The notes beneath the pieces were generated by a model that saw only the letters and a list, made by a program, of their open reading frames with translations, was not told the DNA's origin and did no database searches. A stretch of DNA of 64,000 nucleotides from Streptomyces cylindrosporus. GTDB lineage: Bacteria; Actinomycetota; Actinomycetes; Streptomycetales; Streptomycetaceae. How positions within the stretch are numbered: the stretch's first letter is position 1; the number at the start of each line of letters is the position of its first letter. The translations under genes and the position numbers were made by a program. The stretch lies in assembly GCF_022698165.1 (NCBI RefSeq), contig NZ_JALDAY010000006.1:186001-250000 (forward strand), given 5' to 3'. Shown one piece after another: positions 34,750 through 43,251 of the stretch.

Positions 34750-36723
34750 TCAGCCTTGGGCGAGGGCGGCGATCGTCCCGCCGGAGAGCACGGTGTGTCG
34801 GCGGCCGTCGGACAGGCGGTGGCGGACCTCGTACGCCTCGTCCTTGGTGGTGTTGTGCAGGCGCAGGCGGGGTTCGGCTCCGGGGGCCAGGGCGGTGTGG
34901 AGGTTCTCCAGCCACAGCCGGTCGCCGGCGTCGACGCGGTCGTAGTCGGCCGGATCGGCGAACTCCAGTGGCAGGACGCCGAAGTTGGTCAGGTTCTGCC
35001 AGTGAATGCGGGCGTAGGACTTGGCCACGACGGCGCGCAGCCCGAGGTGGCGTGGGGTGATGGCGGCGTGCTCACGGGAGGAGCCCTGGCCGTAGTTCTC
35101 CCCGCCGACGACGAAGTGACGGCCCGGCCCGCCGTCGGTGGACAGGTCGGCGGCGCGGTGGGGGTAGTCGGGGTCGATCCGGGTGAAGGTGAACTCGGCG
35201 AGCTTGGGGATGTTGGAGCGGAACGGCAGTGCCTTCGCCCCGGCCGGTGAGATCTCGTCGGTGGAGACGTTGTCCCCGCACTTGAGCAGGACCGGGCCCT
35301 CCAGCGTGTCGGGCAGCGGGTCGAGGTCGGGCAGGCCGGAGATGTTGGGGCCGCGTTCCAGCGTGATCCGGGCGGTCTGCTCGGGCGGCAGCGGCGGCTC
35401 CAGCATCGCGCGGTTGACCGACGCCTGCTCGGGCAGGCGCAGGCGCGGGTACGGCACGGCTTCCCTGGCGGCCCAGTCACGGGGGTCGGTGATCTCGCCG
35501 GTGAGGGCGGCGACGGCGGCCGTCTCCGGGGAGCACAGCCAGACGACGTCCTGTTCGGTGCCGGAGCGTCCGGGGAAGTTGCGCGGGAAGGTGCGCAGGC
35601 TGTTGCGCCCGGGCGCCGGGGCCTGCCCCATGCCGATGCAGCCCAGGCAGCCCGCCTGGTGGATGCGGGCCCCGGCGGCGATCAGGTCGAAGGTGGCGCC
35701 CGTCTTGGTGAGGTCGGCGAGGATCTCCCGGGAGGTCGGGTTGACGTCGAAGCTCACGCCGGGATCCGTCTGGCGGCCGGCGACGATCGCGGCGGCGACG
35801 GCGAAGTCCCGCAGTCCGGGGTTGGCGGAGGAGCCGATGACCGCCTGTCCGACGGGCTCGCCCGCGACCTCGCGCACCGGTACGACGTTGCCGGGCGAGG
35901 TGGGGCGGGCGATGAGCGGCTCCAGCGAGCCGAGGTCGATCTCCTCGGTCCAGTCGTAGGCGGCGTCCGGATCGGCGGCCAGCTCACGGAAGGCGTCCTC
36001 GCGCTCCTCGGCGCGCAGGAAGTCGCGCACCGCGGCGTCGGCGGGGAACACGGAGGCGGTCGCGCCCAGTTCGGCGCCCATGTTGGCGATGACGTGCCGG
36101 TCCATGGCGGTCAGCTGCCGAAGTCCCGGGCCGTGGTACTCCAGGATCCGGTTGACCGCGCCCTTCACGCCGTGCCGTCGCAGCAGCTCCAGCACCACGT
36201 CCTTGGCGCTGACCCACTCCGGCAGGCGGCCGGTCAGGCGGATCCCCCAGATCTCCGGCATGGTCACGTACAGGGGCCGCCCGGCCATGGCGAGCGCGAC
36301 CTCCAGGCCGCCCGTCCCCACGGCGAGCATGCCGAGTGATCCGGCGGCGCAGGTGTGCGAGTCCGACCCGGCCAGCGTCCGGCCGGGCACGCCGAAACGC
36401 TGCATGTGGGTGGGGTGGGAGACGCCGTTGCCGGGTTTGGAGTACCAGATCCCGAAACGGCGGCAGGCCGAGCGCAGGAAGGCGTGGTCCTCGGCGTTGC
36501 GCTCGTCCGCCTGGAGGAGGTTGTGGTCGACGTACTGGACGCTGACCTCGGTACGGACCCGGTCCAGGCCGAGCGCCTCCAGCTCCTGCATCACCAGCGT
36601 GCCGGTCGCGTCCTGGGTGAGCGTCTGGTCGATCCGCAGCCCGATCTCCTCGCCGGGTTCCATCCGGCCCTCGACGAGATGGCCGGCGATCAGCCGGTGC
36701 GCCAGCGTGCCGTGGGAACGCAT
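34750..36723 (-). CDS. Aconitase-family hydratase (Aquifex-type)
   Basis: 657 residues. It interconverts citrate and isocitrate, or a related substrate, with a 4Fe-4S cluster. LLQADERNAEDHAFLRSACR and GVSHPTHMQRFGVPG begin the core; GSDSHTCAAGSLGMLAVGTG holds the first cluster Cys, and HQAGCLGCIGMGQAPAPG holds the other two. IGSSANPGLRD and, in the C-terminal swivel domain, GENYGQGSSREHAAI are substrate motifs. Size and order fit the putative aconitase subfamily named from Aquifex, distinct from AcnA. The GGAGG site overlaps the upstream gene's end, so the two are coupled. Confidence 0.92.
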   Translation of the reverse strand: MRSHGTLAHRLIAGHLVEGRMEPGEEIGLRIDQTLTQDATGTLVMQELEALGLDRVRTEVSVQYVDHNLLQADERNAEDHAFLRSACRRFGIWYSKPGNGVSHPTHMQRFGVPGRTLAGSDSHTCAAGSLGMLAVGTGGLEVALAMAGRPLYVTMPEIWGIRLTGRLPEWVSAKDVVLELLRRHGVKGAVNRILEYHGPGLRQLTAMDRHVIANMGAELGATASVFPADAAVRDFLRAEEREDAFRELAADPDAAYDWTEEIDLGSLEPLIARPTSPGNVVPVREVAGEPVGQAVIGSSANPGLRDFAVAAAIVAGRQTDPGVSFDVNPTSREILADLTKTGATFDLIAAGARIHQAGCLGCIGMGQAPAPGRNSLRTFPRNFPGRSGTEQDVVWLCSPETAAVAALTGEITDPRDWAAREAVPYPRLRLPEQASVNRAMLEPPLPPEQTARITLERGPNISGLPDLDPLPDTLEGPVLLKCGDNVSTDEISPAGAKALPFRSNIPKLAEFTFTRIDPDYPHRAADLSTDGGPGRHFVVGGENYGQGSSREHAAITPRHLGLRAVVAKSYARIHWQNLTNFGVLPLEFADPADYDRVDAGDRLWLENLHTALAPGAEPRLRLHNTTKDEAYEVRHRLSDGRRHTVLSGGTIAALAQG

Positions 36724-37202
36724 CACGTCCTCCGGGTCTCGTCCGGCGTCGCGGGCCCCAGGAGAGACATCCCGGCAGAACGCCGGTCCGTTTCCTCGGG
36801 CACGGGCAACGGCTGGCGCCAACGCGTGGACGAATCGACCTCCGGCGCACTCCGACGGAGCCTGTCGGCCAGGTCCCTGCCCTCCGCCTCGTCCCGGGCG
36901 GCGACGGCGAGAAGCCGGAAGGGAGCGGAGGGCCACAGTTCCAGACACACCACGGGCCGGCCCGGCCGCACCGCGACGAAGTCCGTCCCGCCCTGGTGAC
37001 GGCGCGTGCCGAGGCACAGGGCACCGGGGACGCACCTGCCCTGCTCCTGGATGCCGCGCAGGGCCCGCCACCAGTCCGGTTCGACGGTCACCCGGCGCAC
37101 CGCCGCCAGCGGCACACGCACGTCACGGCGACGCACGGCCGCCTTCTCCCACCAGGCCAGCCGTACGACCAGGTCGTCGCCCTTGACGAGCATGCGCGCC
37201 AT
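36723..37202 (-). CDS. Small PH-like domain protein
   Basis: 159 residues. The N-terminal KGDDLVVRLAWWEKAAVRRR, VRVPLAAVRRVTVEP, then FVAVRPGRPVVCLEL resembles the seven-strand PH-like fold of small actinobacterial proteins. The C-terminus (AEGRDLADRLRRSAPEV) is a helix. It has no membrane segment. Its stop overlaps the aconitase ATG (TGATG), so the pair is translationally coupled; the reason for this pairing is unclear. ATG 37202 or 37193 could start it. Confidence 0.6.
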   Translation of the reverse strand: MARMLVKGDDLVVRLAWWEKAAVRRRDVRVPLAAVRRVTVEPDWWRALRGIQEQGRCVPGALCLGTRRHQGGTDFVAVRPGRPVVCLELWPSAPFRLLAVAARDEAEGRDLADRLRRSAPEVDSSTRWRQPLPVPEETDRRSAGMSLLGPATPDETRRT

Positions 37203-37299
37203 CGTCGTGCGCCTCCCCGAACAGGACTGGGGTCGACTGGCGGTTTCGAGAGCACGAGTGGCCCCATCGGAAGTGCGCAAACACCAGGCAGCGCATCCT

Positions 37300-37379
37300 G
37301 TCACCTCGGCGCCGATGCCGCGGCTGCCGCCGGTGACAACGACCAGCCCCGCTTCCGTCGTGTTCTGCGTCCCGGTCAT
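37300..37379 (-). pseudogene. SDR oxidoreductase, N-terminal scrap
   Basis: MTGTQNTTEAGLVVVTGGSR then GIGAEV is the TGxxxGIG cofactor loop of short-chain dehydrogenases. Sequence after it no longer matches, so almost the whole enzyme is deleted. Confidence 0.65.
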
Positions 37380-37484
37380 CGCCGGTCCTCCCGCGCACCG
37401 CTCGACGGCCGGCCAGCGGGCCCGTTCCCTGTCGCCCGTGTACAGGCACTCGCTGACGGTCCCGCTGCGCTCCAGCAGACCGAC

Positions 37485-37897
37485 GTCCACCCGGTGATAA
37501 GGGTCGCGCGGACCGGCGTACAGCGGCTCGTCCTCCTCGAACCAACGGTCCATCGCGGCGAAGTCGATCACTATGTGGTCCTGGAGCGGCGGTGCGTCCG
37601 GGTGCGAGGCGGGCGGGCCGGTGACCGCCTCCGGCGCGGTGCGGCAGCCCACGACCACGCTCCAGGACTCCGGGCCCTCGTCTGTGCGCTCGGCGTCGGC
37701 CGGGAAGAGCAGGTCGGTGTGCACGTCGGCCGGCGGGAACCAGTGCCCCGGCGGCTGTCGGGCACGTTCCGGCTGGCCAGCGCCCGCATGTGCCGGGGCC
37801 ACTCCTCCACGTACCACCAGTTCTCGGGCGGCGGGCCGGAGCCGAACTCTGCGCCGCCGGGTCCGGGCGGACCGCTGCCAGGCGTCAAAGTCATCAT
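37485..37897 (-). pseudogene. DUF427-domain protein, frameshifted and truncated
   Basis: Begins MMTLTPGSGPPGPGGAEFGS and PENWWYVEEWPRHMRALASR, shifts frame near 37765, and goes on FPPADVHTDLLFP, SWSVVVGC and DRWFEEDEPLYAGPRDPYHR, the DUF427 signature. After HRVDV the match ends, so the second DUF427 repeat is gone. Function of DUF427 is unknown. Confidence 0.65.
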
Positions 37898-38128
37898 CGC
37901 CTCCCGATACGGACAGGCCGGAAAGGAACGAGCGCCGTCCGCGGCGCGTGCGTTCCGCATCCTGTGCGCGGTACGCGTGAGAACCGGCCCCGCACCACCC
38001 CCGACGTCGATTCGGGGTCGTGCTGCGAGACCGGCAGAGGGCAGCAGCGAAACTGCCTGAAACGGCTCATCCGGGGGAAGGCGAGGCGTATCGACGACCG
38101 CCCCACTACGGCAGGAAGGACGGACGAC

Positions 38129-38998
38129 GTGAAGGCCCTGATGGTGGGGGCCACCGGCCGGAACGCCGGCGCGGTGCTGCCCGAGCTGGTTGCCAGGGGT
38201 GTCACCGCACGCGCGCTGGTGCGTGACGCGGCGCGTGCCGACGTCGCGCTGCGGCGCGGGGCGGCCGAGACCGTGGTCGGCGACCTCGCCGACCCGGACA
38301 GCCTGCCGCCCGCGGTGGACGGCGTCGACGGGGTGTTCCACATCGGTCCCGCGTTCGCCCCGGACGAGGCCGCGATGGGGGTGGCGATGGTCGAGGCCGC
38401 CCGCACCGCCGGCGTCCGAAAGTTCGTGTTCTCCGGTGTCATCCACCCGTCGATCTCCGCGCTGGGCAACCACACCACGAAGCTGGCCGTCGAGGAGGCG
38501 CTGTACGACTCCGGCATGGACTTCACCGTGCTGCAGCCCGCGAGGTTCATGCAGAACTGGGCACCGGCCTGGCGGGAGGTGGTCGAGCGCGGCCGACTGC
38601 CGATGCCCTACCCGGTGACCGCCCGGTTCTGCTGGGTCGACTACCGGGACGTCGCCGAGGCCGCGGCGCTGGCCATGACCGGTGACGAGCTGCGCAACGG
38701 CACCTTCGAACTGTGCGCACCCGGCATGCCCGACGGCCGGGAGACCGCCGCCGTCGCAGGGGAGGTGCTGGACCGGCACATCGAGGCGGAGCAGGTCTCC
38801 GCGACGCGGTTCGCGGCGCAGCTCCCCGCCGGGCCCGAGCACGACGGCCTCGTACGTATGCTGACCCACTACGCCGGACACGGACTGGCCGGCGGGAACC
38901 CGCTCGTGCTGCGCGCCGTTCTGGGCCGCGAGCCGCGGTCGCTGCGGCAGTACTTCAGCGAGCTGTCACGGCATGCTCCCTCGGACGGGCCGCGCTAG
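38129..38998 (+). CDS. NmrA-like NAD(P)-binding reductase
   Basis: 289 residues from GTG 38129 with GGAAGGA upstream. KALMVGATGRNAGAVLPELV is the GxxGxxG cofactor loop; DGVFHIGPAF, RKFVFSGVIHPSISAL and FTVLQPARFMQNWAP match atypical SDR/NmrA proteins. The catalytic Tyr-Lys pair is not evident, as is usual in NmrA sensors. It may reduce quinones or sense redox state. It ends in a four-base tail-to-tail overlap (CTAG) with the stress protein gene. Confidence 0.85.
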   Translation: MKALMVGATGRNAGAVLPELVARGVTARALVRDAARADVALRRGAAETVVGDLADPDSLPPAVDGVDGVFHIGPAFAPDEAAMGVAMVEAARTAGVRKFVFSGVIHPSISALGNHTTKLAVEEALYDSGMDFTVLQPARFMQNWAPAWREVVERGRLPMPYPVTARFCWVDYRDVAEAAALAMTGDELRNGTFELCAPGMPDGRETAAVAGEVLDRHIEAEQVSATRFAAQLPAGPEHDGLVRMLTHYAGHGLAGGNPLVLRAVLGREPRSLRQYFSELSRHAPSDGPR

Positions 38999-39864
38999 CC
39001 CACGGGGACGACGGCGACAGGGCAGCGCGCATGATGCAGGACGGCGTGCACCACCGTGCCCAGCGGCAGCCCGAACCTGCTCTCGACCGGATGGCGCGGC
39101 AGCACCACCAGCCCGGCCCCGTCCGACACCTTCACCAGAGCCGCGGCGGCCGAGTCGACGGTCAGCTCGGCGTCCACGTGAACCGCCGGGTGTTCGATGA
39201 CGGAACGCGCGGCGTGGTGCAGCAGCTGGGTGTGCGCGTCGCGCTCCTGCTCGATATGACTGACCTGCGACGTCACGAGGCCGGTGTGGGCGAGCGGCGT
39301 CCAGGAGTGGACCAGCCGCACATCGGCCCGGTGCAGTTCGGCCTCGACGAGCGCGAACCGTACCGCTGCCTCGTCCCGCTCGTCGTGTACGCCCGCCACG
39401 ATGCCGTTGCCGACGGGCTGCACGGCGTCCCCGCGGACCACCACGACCGGCCGGTCGGCATGGGCGGTCACCTTCCGGCTCACCGAACCCAGCAGCAGCT
39501 CGGCGAAACCGCCGCGCCCTCGCGTGCCCACCACGATCAGACCGGCGTCCTGCGCCGCGCTCATCAGCGCCCCGGCCGGATCCTCCCGCGCGGCCTCGGT
39601 CTCGACGAGCACGCCCGGATGACCGGCCGTGAGCCGCGCCCGGGCGTCGTCGAGCACGCCGACGGCCGCCTGCATGGCCCGCTCCGTGAGACCCAGCTCC
39701 AGCGGCTCACCGTACCCGGCGTCCACTTCCCGACCGACGGCGTGGACGATCCTCAGCCCGCAGCCGCGCCGCTCCGCCTCCGCAGCGGCCCAGTCCACCG
39801 CGAGCCAGGAGTACGACCCCTCGTCGACGCCGACGACCACGACGCCACGCTCAGCGCCGGTCAT
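38995..39864 (-). CDS. Tandem universal stress protein (two Usp domains)
   Basis: 289 residues with two Usp folds. Domain 1 has VVVGVDEGSYSWLAVDWAAA and VVGTRGRGGFAELLLGSVSR, with the GxxGxG-9x-G(S) ATP motif; domain 2 has VVLPRHPVESRFGLPLGTVV, where the ATP motif is weaker. Likely binds ATP and supports survival under low oxygen or stress, as for tandem Usp proteins of actinobacteria. It follows a CBS-type relic whose stop overlaps its start, and lies in a cluster with CBS and phosphoribosyltransferase relics. Confidence 0.9.
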   Translation of the reverse strand: MTGAERGVVVVGVDEGSYSWLAVDWAAAEAERRGCGLRIVHAVGREVDAGYGEPLELGLTERAMQAAVGVLDDARARLTAGHPGVLVETEAAREDPAGALMSAAQDAGLIVVGTRGRGGFAELLLGSVSRKVTAHADRPVVVVRGDAVQPVGNGIVAGVHDERDEAAVRFALVEAELHRADVRLVHSWTPLAHTGLVTSQVSHIEQERDAHTQLLHHAARSVIEHPAVHVDAELTVDSAAAALVKVSDGAGLVVLPRHPVESRFGLPLGTVVHAVLHHARCPVAVVPVG

Positions 39865-40106
39865 CGCGAGTCCCGGGGCTCGGTGTGGACGCGCCAGGAG
39901 GCGGGGAGGGCCGCCCCTCCGGATCGGTGACCGGAACGCTCTCCACTCCAGCCCGCGTCCTACGCGTCATCAGCCCGCCGAGAGGCTCACCGGCGAGCAC
40001 GGTCGTCGGACCCGGCCGGATGGCGTCCTCGACGGTCCCCTCGGCTCGTGACGGCGTCCTCGGCGAGCCTGAACACATCCTGCCGGTCCATCAGTCGCGT
40101 CGGCAT
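39851..40106 (-). pseudogene. CBS-domain protein, broken
   Basis: ATG 40106 has a strong GGGAGGAG site and reads PTRLMDRQDVFRLAEDAV. The frame then shifts near 40045 to TVEDAIRPGPTTVLAGEPLG and GVESVPVTDPEGR, the second half of a CBS domain. It ends by overlapping the Usp start. Too short for the usual CBS pair, so part is deleted. Confidence 0.45.
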
Positions 40107-40376
40107 CGCCTCAGCTCCTCCCGAGGTCTTCGCGCCTTCCAGGCTCGCTGCCAGTCGGTGGCGTTCTGCCGCACCGATCGGGTACCCGACGGTCCGGCGG
40201 CGACACGTTGGCACTCATGGATCCAGGGCCCGAAGAGACAGGCCAACCATGCCGTTTCCACTGGTGGAACAGGCTGCCCAACGGTTGGAACGACCGACCA
40301 GGGCATGAAGGAATTCAGACAGGCTCCGGACGAGGCCCGAGGCGCTTGATCACGCGCTCACGGAGCAGGACTGGGA

Positions 40377-40898
40377 TCACGACATCCCCTCGCCCCGTCC
40401 CATACGGTCGGCCCCCTCGGGCCACAGCACCTCGAAGTCCACGCCGCTGCCGCGGGCGAACGCCACGAGATGAGCCGTGGCGTCCCGGCCGTCAGCAGGA
40501 GAGCCGTCCCACACCGCCAGCAGGAGGGCGCATGAGCGCAGCAGATTCTCGTCGGCGCCGCGGCAGGCGCCGGGGTCGGACGGGTCGTACTCCAGCAGCC
40601 GCACCTGCTCGGAGAGCAGCAGCAGTTCACCGGCGGCCCTGCGATCGTAGGGCTCCAGGACCTCGGGCACGCCGTTGCGCGAAGGCAGGGCCGTCACCAG
40701 CTTCAGTCCCGCGGCGCGGGCGGCCCTGCCGAAGGCGACCGGCAGTCCCTGCCCGGCCCGCACCAGCCCCGCCTTGCCCACCCGCGCGAACTCGGCCAGC
40801 CGCCAGTAGAACTCCTCCTCCAGCATTGCCAGCGTGGGCGCGGTGAGATCAGGGTGTCCCACAACAGCGATCACTTCAGGCCGTTCCTCTCTGCGCAC
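40377..40898 (-). CDS. SLOG-like nucleotide-binding hypothetical protein
   Basis: About 173 residues from GTG 40898. EVIAVVGHPDLTAPTLAMLE starts a Rossmann-like fold; GQGLPVAFGRAARAAGLKLV and SCALLLAVWDGSPADGRDAT, then HLVAFARGSGVDFEVLWPEG match SLOG/YspA-type proteins that bind nucleotide-like ligands. Some SLOG members serve in conflict systems, but there is no such partner here. The start is uncertain; a GTG nearer EVIAVVG is possible. Confidence 0.6.
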   Translation of the reverse strand: MRREERPEVIAVVGHPDLTAPTLAMLEEEFYWRLAEFARVGKAGLVRAGQGLPVAFGRAARAAGLKLVTALPSRNGVPEVLEPYDRRAAGELLLLSEQVRLLEYDPSDPGACRGADENLLRSCALLLAVWDGSPADGRDATAHLVAFARGSGVDFEVLWPEGADRMGRGEGMS

Positions 40899-40962
40899 CG
40901 AACCCGTCCCGGTACGGTCTGGCAGGTTCGGGTCGATCGTCTTCACCGGCCGGGTACGCGGG

Positions 40963-41160
40963 TCACTTGTGTGCGTGCTCGCCCAGGTAGAAGAGCAGCC
41001 ACACGAACCCGGCGAACAGGTGAGTGCCGAAGATGTAGAAGCCGGCCCGCATGGCGACACCGCGCTCGATCCGCCACTCCCGGTCCTTGGTGACCTTGGC
41101 CTTCCCCACGGGCCGCTTGCCGGGGGCGCCGACGGGCTGTTCGGGCGCCTCATCGCTCAC
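40963..41160 (-). CDS. DUF6126-family small membrane protein
   Basis: 65 residues from GTG 41160: a charged N-terminus, then RAGFYIFGTHLFAGFVWLLF with one membrane helix and a short His/Lys tail. Matches the short DUF6126 proteins of Streptomyces (…HLxAGFxxLLFxLG…). Role unknown. Confidence 0.72.
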   Translation of the reverse strand: MSDEAPEQPVGAPGKRPVGKAKVTKDREWRIERGVAMRAGFYIFGTHLFAGFVWLLFYLGEHAHK

Positions 41161-41209
41161 GGCTTTGCCTCCTTGCCTTTCGTGATGTCCATGTCTGATG
41201 TCCGCGCCT

Positions 41210-41683
41210 CTACGACGGAACGCTGAACCGTACGAGGACGACCTTGCCGTCGTGGTCGACGGCGGGTTCCGCGCTGACGTCGTCGTCGTAGTCGGCGGCC
41301 AGCTCGGCCACCATCCGCAGCCCCGCGCCCATGCCTGCCTCGCTGAGATCCGGCAATCTTGGCTCCGCGTCCGCGACGCTGACGACCAGCTGCCCGGCCG
41401 CGCCCGTCATCCCCACGTCCATCACCGGCGACCGAGGCGCATGCCGCAGTACGTTCACCACCAGCTCGCTGACCACCAGCAGCACCGCGTCCGCGAACGC
41501 GGAGCCCGGCGCGACACCAACGGCGGGCAGACGCTCGGCCACCGTCTCCCGGGCCCGGCGCACCGCCTCGGGCCCGGGCCGGAACGAGGCGATGTGCCGC
41601 TGCACCGCGGGCAGCACGTGCTCGACGGCCGCTGTCGGCCGACCGCGCCGCCACGGCGGCCGGAATCCTCCCACTCCGCTCAC
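41210..41683 (-). CDS. HATPase_c-type ATP-binding protein (anti-sigma/regulator type)
   Basis: 157 residues. FRPGPEAVRRARETVAERLP leads to VVSELVVNVLRHAP (N-box), SVADAEPRLPDL (G1-like) and GMGAGLRMVAELAADYDDDV (G2-like), the RsbW-like fold widespread in Streptomyces. Its GTG overlaps the stop of the ArsR gene by four bases. Three coupled genes (small protein, ArsR, kinase-like) suggest regulation of one another. The target is unknown. Confidence 0.8.
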   Translation of the reverse strand: MSGVGGFRPPWRRGRPTAAVEHVLPAVQRHIASFRPGPEAVRRARETVAERLPAVGVAPGSAFADAVLLVVSELVVNVLRHAPRSPVMDVGMTGAAGQLVVSVADAEPRLPDLSEAGMGAGLRMVAELAADYDDDVSAEPAVDHDGKVVLVRFSVPS

Positions 41684-42021
41684 CGCCGCCCCGCCCCCGC
41701 CGCGCGCAGCTCGTCCAGCAAGTCCTGCCGGCCGGTCAGCAAGGTGGCCAGGATCCGCCGGGCGGCGGCGAGCAGTTCGGCCACATCGCCGCCGGACAGC
41801 TCGTAGACGACCGTCGAACCGGTGCGGGTGGCGGTGACGATCCCGGAGCGGCGCAGCACCGCCAGCTGCTGCGACAGGTTCGACGGCTCGACCTCGATCG
41901 CCGCCAGCAGGTCGCGCACCGGCTTCGGGCCGTCCTGCAGCAGCTCCAGCACCCTGATCCGCACAGGATGGCCGAGCATCCGGAAGAACTCGGCCTTCGC
42001 CTCGTACAGCGGAACCGGCAT
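41680..42021 (-). CDS. ArsR-family winged-helix regulator
   Basis: 113 residues. EFFRMLGHPVRIRVLELLQD starts the domain; PSNLSQQLAVLRRSGIVTAT is the recognition helix and RTGSTVVYELSG the wing. No Cys metal site of the ArsR/SmtB type is present, so it may sense something other than metal. It is sandwiched between a small protein gene and the HATPase gene with overlaps on one side. Confidence 0.88.
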   Translation of the reverse strand: MPVPLYEAKAEFFRMLGHPVRIRVLELLQDGPKPVRDLLAAIEVEPSNLSQQLAVLRRSGIVTATRTGSTVVYELSGGDVAELLAAARRILATLLTGRQDLLDELRAAGAGRR

Positions 42022-42026
42022 CCCGA

Positions 42027-42212
42027 TCACCTCTCGCCCGCTTTTGCGGCGGAATCCACGTCGATGCCGTGCCGCCGTGCCACCCGCAGCGCGTCGTCCA
42101 GCTCGTCCTGAGCCACGGCCACTTCGTAGGCGTCCTCGGCTGCCAGAGCCGCCGACAGTGCGGTACGCGCCGCGTGCACCCGCTCCAGTACGGCCTCGGC
42201 GAAACCGCCCAC
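42027..42212 (-). CDS. Small helical protein in the ArsR operon
   Basis: 61 residues from GTG 42212 with GGGGAGG upstream. FAEAVLERVHAARTALSAAL, AQDELDDALRVARRHGID is a helical hairpin seen beside regulators in Streptomyces. The stop is five bases before the ArsR ATG. Role unknown; possibly a partner of the ArsR or HATPase protein. Confidence 0.65.
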   Translation of the reverse strand: MGGFAEAVLERVHAARTALSAALAAEDAYEVAVAQDELDDALRVARRHGIDVDSAAKAGER

Positions 42213-42474
42213 CGAGGACCACCTCCCCTTACGACTTGGCTTACACAGCAACTAACGAATTGAAGAACTCTTCAAGAGTAGTGGACGGCGGCGTCCCCGC
42301 CTCCCCCGGTTGGGCTGTGTTCGATGGCGGCGGACGGCGTTGGCCCCCGTTACGCGCGAGCGGGCTTCGTCGGGTGACCGTGGCGCCGGAATTGCCTCTC
42401 TCCACGGTTCACGCCCGGGGCACCGCCAACACCCTGGCGGCGCTGAGGTCGATCCGAGGCCGCCCGACCCGACG

Positions 42475-42672
42475 GCGCCCCGGTCTACGCACCCTGGGCC
42501 AACCCGATCGAGACCCATTTCGGCCCGCAGCGACAGTTCACCCTGGCCAAGTCAAACCACCGCAGCAGCCCCGCGCAGACCCAGGCCCTCCACGCCTGTC
42601 TGCGCTGCTACAACGCCAACGCCATCCATCAGGAGGTGCCGGCCGCGCAGCGCCGAGAGCCCCGCCGCGGCC
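42475..42672 (+). pseudogene. IS630-family transposase, C-terminal remnant
   Basis: Reads APVYAPWANPIETHFGPQRQ, FTLAKSNHRSSPAQTQALHA and NANAIHQEV, the last third of an IS630 transposase with the catalytic Glu region (NPIE). Nothing else of the element remains. Confidence 0.8.
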
Positions 42673-42694
42673 CGAACCTGGCACGCCCGTGCGG

Positions 42695-43192
42695 CTACGC
42701 GCCGGTGTGGGCGTTCGGCGGCGGGCCGAGGATCTCGATGTGGTGGCGTGCCGCGGTGTGGCCGAGGGCCGCGGGGTCGAACGGCCCCGGGTCGGGGAGC
42801 CGACGTTCTTGGGCCGGGGCGCCGACATCCTTGGCGAAGTCCTCGAAGCCGGACGGTGTGGTGATCTGCAGGCAGCGCAGGGGTTCCTCGGAGCCGACGA
42901 CGAACGTGTGGGGCAGACCCACCGGCAGAAGCACGAAGTCCCCCGGGCAGGCGGTGAGTTCCTCCCCGTCGCACAGGAAACGGGCCGTGCCCGACAGGAC
43001 GTAGAACATCTCGTCCTCTTCCAGATGCCGGTGCAGGGGCGGGGCGAAACCGGCCGGGTTGAGGAACTCCGCCACGGTGAGCCGGCCTCGGGTCTGCGCT
43101 CCAGTGGCCTTGACGGTGACGAGGTTGCCGAGGAACCACAGCGCCTGGCCTTCGGAGCCGGCCAGGACATAGGGACGGTTGACGGACGGCAT
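42695..43192 (-). CDS. Cupin-domain protein
   Basis: 165 residues from ATG 43192 with GGAGG eight bases upstream. Cupin motif 1 is PPLHRHLEEDEMFYVLSG (two His, Glu) and motif 2 is CPGDFVLLPVGLPHTFVVG. A monocupin of this type may be a quercetinase-like dioxygenase or isomerase; substrate unknown. Divergent from a TetR regulator with a palindrome between them, which implies control by that protein. Confidence 0.88.
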   Translation of the reverse strand: MPSVNRPYVLAGSEGQALWFLGNLVTVKATGAQTRGRLTVAEFLNPAGFAPPLHRHLEEDEMFYVLSGTARFLCDGEELTACPGDFVLLPVGLPHTFVVGSEEPLRCLQITTPSGFEDFAKDVGAPAQERRLPDPGPFDPAALGHTAARHHIEILGPPPNAHTGA

Positions 43193-43211
43193 GGCCGCCT
43201 CCCCCATTGGA

Positions 43212-43224
43212 TAGACGACGTCTA
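43212..43224. promoter_or_regulatory. Palindrome between cupin and TetR genes (candidate operator)
   Basis: TAGACG, one base, CGTCTA: a perfect 13-base dyad. It is 28 bases from the TetR start and 20 from the cupin start, so it overlaps both likely promoters. Confidence 0.65.
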
Positions 43225-43251
43225 GTGAATATGACGGTAGTATGTCGGTTC

